A DNA stretch of 10,263 bases from an uncultured Bacilli bacterium (GTDB taxonomy: Bacteria > Bacillota_I > Bacilli_A > RF39 > UBA660). Under the pieces are notes generated by a model. It worked only from the letters and a program-made list of their open reading frames with translations, had not been told where the DNA came from and did not search any database. Positions 6,463-10,263 of this stretch are shown in pieces. Made by a program: the position numbers and the translations under genes. The first letter of the stretch is position 1, and the number at the start of each line of letters is the position of its first letter. The DNA is taken from NCBI GenBank assembly GCA_934096025.1, contig CAKOLP010000022.1, positions 1-10,263 on the forward strand. Reading direction: 5' to 3'.

Positions 6463-6915
6463 TTACCTTCCTATCCTATTATTAGCCCCAATAAAAGACT
6501 GGGTTTGTCCAGTAATCCTATAAGTTGCAATCTGACCCACAACTGGTAAATTGAACTTATAAAATACTACCAAATCATAATAAATCTTTCCATCTGAAGT
6601 CTTATTTTCATTAAAACAATAATAATATTTAGTATTACTTTTAGCTTCTTCATAATTAGCATTTAAATCAATAGCACCATACCAAGCTTCATTACATGTT
6701 CCTTTAGTGGCATAACTATACTGTTTTACAAAACCATTAATAACCCCAATAGAATCTGGTGTAAATCCCTCATACTTTTCAATCATAGTAAGCATTCTAT
6801 TTTTAATCGTATAAGCCTTAGAATATGTCAAAACAAGTGTCAAAAAACACGCAAAAATTAATATAAAAAATATTATAATTTGAAAAGACCAAGTCGTTGA
6901 ACTTACTTCTTTCAT
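6463..6915 (-). CDS. TadE/TadF-like pseudopilin candidate (copy 2)
   Basis: A 150-aa protein. A short N-terminal MKEVSSTTWS is followed by one hydrophobic helix (about 11-32, FQIIIFFILIFACFLTLVL) and a secreted domain. It is paralogous to the preceding gene product. Both have F11-Q12-I13, SYxTxGxC (C74 here), a second Cys (C100), and an aromatic-rich strand (VVFYKFNLPVVG) followed by a GQT motif near the end. Such proteins, with an N-terminal helix and a C-terminal strand ending in a LP(V/I) motif, match TadE/TadG-like minor pilins. The two conserved cysteines probably form a disulfide outside the cell (inference). GAGGTGG lies 7 nt before the ATG. The preceding gene ends in TGA, 12 nt upstream. 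Confidence 0.8.
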   Translation of the reverse strand: MKEVSSTTWSFQIIIFFILIFACFLTLVLTYSKAYTIKNRMLTMIEKYEGFTPDSIGVINGFVKQYSYATKGTCNEAWYGAIDLNANYEEAKSNTKYYYCFNENKTSDGKIYYDLVVFYKFNLPVVGQIATYRITGQTQSFIGANNRIGR

Positions 6916-6927
6916 ATTTTAACCACC

Positions 6928-7431
6928 TCAGTTTTGATAAATAATCTTTGTTTCTCCTACAGATTTTAAATTATACATATGATTAATAACAGGTAAATCT
7001 AATTGAAAAAATACCGTAATTTGAAAATATGACCCATTTACAAATTCCTCTGTTGAAACATGACCATTTAATAAATCACTAAATACTCTGTCCACTTCTT
7101 CCGTAGCTTTTACTTCTTTAATACAAATTGAAGCCGGAACATCTGTAGTAACTTCTTCCCCAGTTCTTGAGTAACCTTTTACTCCATCGCCCTCACATTT
7201 ACCAGTAGTTCTATATGAAGCATTAGATAACTTTTCAACTAAAGCATCACTCAAACCACTCTTATCTTCATTTAAATAATCTCCATTATTAACTTCAATA
7301 TAATTAATAATCTCATCTTTCATTGCAAACGCATTAGAATTATTAATAGTTAAAGCCATAATAGCAGTAAATAACAAAATAAAAAGTATAACTATTTGAA
7401 AAATAGTTGTAATACTAATAGCCTCTTTCAT
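6928..7431 (-). CDS. TadE/TadF-like pseudopilin candidate (copy 1)
   Basis: A 167-aa protein beginning MKEAISITTI, with one hydrophobic helix (about 11-29) and an extracytoplasmic domain. SYRTTGKC (C79), C103, FFQLDLPVI (141-149) and a GET near the C-terminus parallel its downstream paralogue. It ends in TGA (6928-6930), so TGA is not read as Trp in this genome. The gene starts 8 nt after the TAG of the 88-aa pilin. Its ribosome-binding and start region is identical over 23 nt to that of that pilin gene (see repeats). No catalytic motif is seen; a structural minor pilin is likely. Confidence 0.8.
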   Translation of the reverse strand: MKEAISITTIFQIVILFILLFTAIMALTINNSNAFAMKDEIINYIEVNNGDYLNEDKSGLSDALVEKLSNASYRTTGKCEGDGVKGYSRTGEEVTTDVPASICIKEVKATEEVDRVFSDLLNGHVSTEEFVNGSYFQITVFFQLDLPVINHMYNLKSVGETKIIYQN

Positions 7432-7441
7432 CTTTTCACCT
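7419..7441 (-). repeat. 23-nt direct repeat over a translation start (copy A)
   Basis: Identical on the minus strand to 7694-7716. It spans the ribosome binding site (AGGTG), the ATG and the codons MKEA of the 167-aa protein. The identity extends through noncoding bases, which points to copying of a 5' end or to a shared translational control site. Confidence 0.85.
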
Positions 7442-7706
7442 AACCTTTAAATGGACAATAAAATGTTTCAGTACCATAGTAATTAGTATCATCTGATTCC
7501 CCATCTTTACTAGGCATTCTACATTCACATCGATAATTATTCTCAACAGCCTTACTACAATCACAAATCGCCCTATTGCATTGAGCATTTTGGTGAAAGT
7601 TATGATTAATCATCGGCCACATATATCCGAAAAAAAAGGCTGCCAAGATACCAACCGCTATTGCAACAATAACAGCTAAATTTAATTCTCCAGTAGCCTC
7701 TTTCAT
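7440..7706 (-). CDS. Flp-like small pilin candidate, Cys-rich (88 aa)
   Basis: MKEATGELNL leads into a strongly hydrophobic helix (about 10-28, ending AAFFFGYMWP). A short secreted tail with six cysteines follows (C43, C48, C50, C60, C62, C84). The layout of a short leader, one helix and a tiny tail is that of Flp/type IVb pilins, but the usual G-x4-EY cleavage motif is absent. The nearest match is the Gly-Glu pair at 6-7. Its first nine residues are identical to those of the 84-aa protein upstream, and both have WP at 30-31 and a C-x-C after a Tyr. The cysteine number suggests disulfide stapling. GAGGTG lies 5 nt from the ATG. A weak terminator and a probable promoter separate it from the 84-aa gene. 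Confidence 0.78.
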   Translation of the reverse strand: MKEATGELNLAVIVAIAVGILAAFFFGYMWPMINHNFHQNAQCNRAICDCSKAVENNYRCECRMPSKDGESDDTNYYGTETFYCPFKG

Positions 7707-7716
7707 CTTTTCACCT
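7694..7716 (-). repeat. 23-nt direct repeat over a translation start (copy B)
   Basis: Second copy of the repeat at 7419-7441, again covering the ribosome binding site, start codon and MKEA codons, here of the 88-aa pilin candidate. Confidence 0.85.
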
Positions 7717-7727
7717 CACATATTTAT

Positions 7728-7756
7728 ATTTTACCACAAAATGTGAAAAAACTTAA
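7728..7756 (-). promoter_or_regulatory. Possible extended -10 promoter before the 88-aa pilin
   Basis: On the minus strand TAAAAT (7728-7733) is preceded by TGG. The -35 is weak (TTAAGT, 7751-7756) at 17 bp. The leader would be very short (about 15 nt) but includes the ribosome binding site. Support is moderate to low. Confidence 0.4.
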
Positions 7757-7777
7757 TTAAAAAGATTATTATCTTTT
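7746..7777 (-). terminator. Weak AT-rich terminator or attenuator after the 84-aa pilin
   Basis: A 7-bp stem (AAAAGAT 7760-7766 with ATCTTTT 7771-7777, 4-nt loop) is followed on the minus strand by AATTAAG and a run of T (complement of 7746-7751). It could raise the ratio of the first pilin over downstream genes. The stem contains only two G-C pairs. Confidence 0.4.
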
Positions 7778-7804
7778 CAATAAATTTAACTTTAACTAAA
7801 TATA

Positions 7805-8059
7805 TTAATTAGTAGTAGTAGTTTCATCTAAATTTTGCGTAGTACCATCAGGACAAGTACATATATAATCATCTCCGTCCTTAGTAGCCTTAGCAGGATT
7901 TTGACCTGATTCAGGAGCAGGACATATATTTTTACAAGTATTAGATGCTAACCCAGTTTTAATAGCTGGCCATATAAACGCATAAAAGAATGCTCCAACT
8001 GCTGCTATTGCAACAACTGTTACTACTGTCATATTTAGTTCGCCAGTTGCTTCTTTCAT
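7805..8059 (-). CDS. Flp-like small pilin candidate, probable major subunit (84 aa)
   Basis: MKEATGELNM is followed by a helix (about 11-30, VVTVVAIAAVGAFFYAFIWP) and a short tail with C42, C46, C67 and C69. An acidic, Thr-rich end (DETTTTN) closes it. Size and layout fit a type IVb/Flp pilin; a standard prepilin peptidase site is not evident. It has a full AAGGAGG site 10 nt from the ATG and its own strong promoter (8092-8121). A weak terminator follows, so it is likely made in excess over the assembly genes, as a major pilin would be (inference). Residues 1-9 match the 88-aa protein. Cleavage, if any, might fall after G6 or not occur at all. Confidence 0.78.
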   Translation of the reverse strand: MKEATGELNMTVVTVVAIAAVGAFFYAFIWPAIKTGLASNTCKNICPAPESGQNPAKATKDGDDYICTCPDGTTQNLDETTTTN

Positions 8060-8091
8060 ATAATAAATTCCTCCTTTATCTTTATGTACTT

Positions 8092-8121
8092 ATTATACAC
8101 TTAAATAATTTAAAATATCAA
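8092..8121 (-). promoter_or_regulatory. Strong promoter of the 84-aa pilin gene
   Basis: On the minus strand TTGATA (8116-8121), an 18-bp spacer and a perfect TATAAT (8092-8097). It lies after the TadC-like gene and gives a leader of about 25 nt that carries AAGGAGG. Confidence 0.75.
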
Positions 8122-8144
8122 GTTTTTTTAAAAAATTATGTCTA

Positions 8145-8933
8145 CTAAATGTTCATAAGTTGAATTACAGCTAAAATTAGCAAAATCATAAGCCCAACAC
8201 CAGTAGTTATTAACATTGACATTGTCTTACTTTCCATTTTTTCCAATCTATTTTTATATCTTGTTTCTCTTGCCTTTTGTTGCAAAGAAGAAATAGACCT
8301 CGAAAATGTCAAAATTTGTTCTTGTTTTCTTTCTTGGCGACCTAGACTAAGCCGATATAAAAGTCTCATCATACGCATAGAATCTCTTACCGGATACTTT
8401 CTGGCAAATTCCATATAAGGTTCAATAGTATCATCCCCAGCATTAATAGAATCAACCATTTCTTGAAGTCCCTCTTTAAATATTTCTGGTGCTTCGCTCA
8501 TTGATTTTCCCATAGCAACAGGTACAGTATAATGTTGAATAAGAATTTCCAAATTCTTCAAATAATGAGGAAGCATAGCATCTATTTCATGCATATGTCT
8601 TTGATAAAATTTCTTTATATCATTATAAGGCATCTTAAAAACAACATACCCTACAACCACTATTAACAATAACTTAACAGCATTTAAATCTTTTATAAAT
8701 ATCCCAAGTAATAAAACCATAACAATAAGACCATTTTTAATTCTTTTATTAAAGATTATATCCGGATTTATATTATTACCATATTTAGCTCGAACAAAAA
8801 AGTCCCAATCATTTTCCTTTAACTTCATAAAAAGGATTTGATTATCACTAATTAATTGATTAATACTTATTTGTCCCGTAGCAGTCATAATAACAAACAC
8901 AATAACTGCTACTATAATTATTTCTATCTGCAT
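8145..8933 (-). CDS. tadC: TadC-like type II secretion F-domain membrane protein
   Basis: A 262-aa inner-membrane platform protein. An N-terminal helix lies at about 3-20, two helices at about 67-99, and a cytosolic helical T2SSF domain at about 110-235 (IDAMLPHYLKNLEILIQHYTVPVAMGKS; EPYMEFARKYP). A C-terminal helix spans about 239-260. TadC pairs with TadB in the membrane to anchor the ATPase and assemble the pilus. Its ATG overlaps the TAA of the TadB-like gene by one base (TAATG), so the two are translated together. The basic stretch at about 199-235 (RQERKQEQ; KARETRYKNRLEKMESK) is probably cytosolic. The TadB/TadC assignment follows gene order; the family itself is clear. Confidence 0.85.
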   Translation of the reverse strand: MQIEIIIVAVIVFVIMTATGQISINQLISDNQILFMKLKENDWDFFVRAKYGNNINPDIIFNKRIKNGLIVMVLLLGIFIKDLNAVKLLLIVVVGYVVFKMPYNDIKKFYQRHMHEIDAMLPHYLKNLEILIQHYTVPVAMGKSMSEAPEIFKEGLQEMVDSINAGDDTIEPYMEFARKYPVRDSMRMMRLLYRLSLGRQERKQEQILTFSRSISSLQQKARETRYKNRLEKMESKTMSMLITTGVGLMILLILAVIQLMNI

Positions 8934-9865
8934 TATTCTACCCCCACATCTTCATTATAATATTTTTCTCCACTAAGTAAGAAAAAAGCATTTATAATTA
9001 CTATAGCATGTAAAATAATTTGCACATACCATAAATCTAACATTTTAATATAATTTTCTTCCCCAAGCATAAACCTAAGTACTATAACAAGTAGATAAAG
9101 AATCAAACCAAACCTTAAGAATCTACCATGGAAATTACTTCTATCCATTTGGTCACGATAAACCCCCTCAACAAGGGCATCTATATCCATTGACATATTT
9201 TCAAGTGCTTGACCAGAATCTCTCGCACCCTCTTTAGTTATTTGTAAAAACAATTGATGCATATTCTTAACCATATAGAAAGGATACTTTGAATTAAAAT
9301 AATCAATAGACTCATCAATTGTTCCATTTTGATAAGACATATCTATCATTTTTCTTACATCACTCAAAACAGGTTCTTCCAAGATTCCTGAATCTCTAAC
9401 ACCCTCAAGGGACTTAACAAAACTTTGCGTAGTATTAAATTCCATTATAACATTGGTAGTATAAGTCTGTATTTGTTCAAATATATATTCACTATATACT
9501 CTTTGTAATCTTAAATAAGCTAAATAAGGTATACTAACAATTGCTACAAGCGCATAAACAACAGCCACAATAATACTATAAAAATAAAAGTATCCTACTA
9601 CTGCAGCAAGCCCACCTAAAATTAAAGCTTGTGTCAAATATTGTCTTGCAGTAAACTCTTGACCTAATTCCTTAGCTTTTTCACGAACCAACTTAAACGA
9701 ATAAGGTGCATACTTATCATACATTTCCGTAGCACTATTAATAACGTATTTATATGCCTCCGCCCCAGGATTTTTCCGAGCAATCAACACAACCGCAGCA
9801 ATAATAAGCAGAATTACTAACTCTGGCAAATAATCAATGAAATATGCCATATTAAAATAATTCAT
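8933..9865 (-). CDS. tadB: TadB-like type II secretion F-domain membrane protein
   Basis: A 310-aa platform protein. An N-terminal helix lies at about 14-29, and paired helices at about 76-118 (LILGGLAAVVGYFYFYSIIVAVVYALVAIVSIPYL). A cytosolic T2SSF domain follows at about 122-245 (FEQIQTYTTNVIMEFNTTQSFVKSLEGV; GTIDESIDYFNSKYP; KEGARDSGQALENM), then two C-terminal helices at about 250-267 and 280-298. GGAGG lies 8 nt before the ATG, in the 16-nt gap after the ATPase gene. The ATPase-TadB-TadC order is the canonical core of Tad loci. Confidence 0.88.
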   Translation of the reverse strand: MNYFNMAYFIDYLPELVILLIIAAVVLIARKNPGAEAYKYVINSATEMYDKYAPYSFKLVREKAKELGQEFTARQYLTQALILGGLAAVVGYFYFYSIIVAVVYALVAIVSIPYLAYLRLQRVYSEYIFEQIQTYTTNVIMEFNTTQSFVKSLEGVRDSGILEEPVLSDVRKMIDMSYQNGTIDESIDYFNSKYPFYMVKNMHQLFLQITKEGARDSGQALENMSMDIDALVEGVYRDQMDRSNFHGRFLRFGLILYLLVIVLRFMLGEENYIKMLDLWYVQIILHAIVIINAFFLLSGEKYYNEDVGVE

Positions 9866-9881
9866 AAACGCATCCTCCCTC

Positions 9882-10263
9882 CTATAAAGCTTCTACTTCA
9901 TCTAAATTACTATTATCATTTTCTTTAACAAAATAGTCCTCAGGCAAACTAACTCCTTGTACCCCCAAATAATCAATTAAATACTTACTAGGGTTTTTAA
10001 AAGCAAACTTTCCATCTAAACTCTTTTTAAAAATAACATTAGCTTTTGCTTCATTATTTTCATCAACATAAAATTCTACAACTTCAATAATTTCTCTTTG
10101 AAACCGACCTAATTCCTTACTCATATAACCTTTAACATGAATACCAATTTGTACATATCTATGAATAGATTTCAAAAATTGATCAATATCTTGACTATTT
10201 TCAAGCAAACTATATAAACGCATAGGTATATTAAGGGCTCTATCGGAGTGGATAGTACTAATA
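9882..10263 (-). CDS. tadA: TadA/CpaF-type secretion ATPase, C-terminal part (cut by window edge)
   Basis: The frame stays open to the right edge, so the ATG at 10223 is internal and the gene begins outside the window. The visible 126 codons start ISTIHSDRALNIPMRLYSLL, where STIHS is the conserved ST(L/I)H(A/S) histidine-box segment of type II/IV secretion ATPases. The rest is the C-terminal helical region (FLKSIHRYVQIGIHVKGYMSKELGRFQREIIEVVEFYVD), with the strands that follow it in CpaF-like proteins and an acidic tail. It would hydrolyse ATP in the cytosol to drive pilus assembly through the TadB/TadC platform. Walker A and B are outside the window. Confidence 0.85.
   Translation of the reverse strand, partial: ISTIHSDRALNIPMRLYSLLENSQDIDQFLKSIHRYVQIGIHVKGYMSKELGRFQREIIEVVEFYVDENNEAKANVIFKKSLDGKFAFKNPSKYLIDYLGVQGVSLPEDYFVKENDNSNLDEVEAL

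Noticed and set aside
6928..6930. Possible use of TGA as tryptophan (Mycoplasma-type code), suggested by the AT-rich DNA
   Set aside because: TGA ends two well-formed genes here (6928 and 5107), Trp is coded by TGG inside genes, and the TGA in the methyltransferase remnant stands where Arg is expected.
1..10263. CRISPR array, tRNA or rRNA genes, insertion sequence ends
   Set aside because: No regularly spaced repeats, no cloverleaf-like or rRNA segments, and no transposase or terminal inverted repeats were recognised on either strand.

Overview
The window is AT-rich, low-GC bacterial DNA with strong AGGAGG-type ribosome binding sites and sigma-A-like promoters (TTGACA/TATAAT, 17-18 bp spacers). 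TGA is a genuine stop codon: it ends the genes at 6928 and 5107, so the Mycoplasma code does not apply. Gene content and composition suggest a monoderm Firmicute or Mollicutes-related lineage, perhaps an uncultured gut one; this is inferred, not proven. Almost every gene is on the minus strand, so the text below follows minus-strand order from high to low coordinates.

Right and central part (10263 down to 4713): an intact Tad-like (type IVb / Flp-type) pilus cluster. It holds the C-terminal end of a TadA/CpaF-type secretion ATPase, two T2SSF-domain membrane platform proteins (TadB- and TadC-like), and two short Cys-rich Flp-like pilin candidates. These are followed by two TadE/TadF-like pseudopilin candidates, a TadZ/CpaE-like protein with a degenerate P-loop, and two paralogous two-helix TrbC/VirB2-like membrane proteins. 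Most genes abut or are separated by only a few bases. Extra promoters sit before the 84-aa pilin, probably before the 88-aa pilin, and before the last TrbC/VirB2-like gene. A terminator closes the cluster. Four consecutive small proteins begin with the same MKE(A/V) leader. No prepilin peptidase is visible in the window.

Middle part (4672 down to 2696): a two-gene operon with its own promoter. It encodes a zinc-ribbon, single-helix protein with an extracytoplasmic PsbP-like domain, and a PrsW-family intramembrane protease carrying two zinc ribbons. Both start MALIKC and are translationally coupled. The operon converges on a plus-strand TetR regulator gene (2066-2677), with a shared bidirectional terminator whose stem contains both stop codons.

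Left part (2043 down to 1): a decaying region. A well-formed divergent promoter pair with a perfect 17-bp inverted repeat near one start site lies between tetR and an ABC-transporter ATPase pseudogene. That pseudogene has an in-frame stop, frameshifts and a lost C-terminus. Next is an almost full-length C5-cytosine DNA methyltransferase pseudogene with three nonsense codons and two frameshifts. At the very edge is the first 14 codons of an FtsX/MacB-type ABC permease behind a consensus promoter. A plausible history is a TetR-controlled ATPase/permease module that was broken up by, or decayed along with, an acquired methyltransferase.
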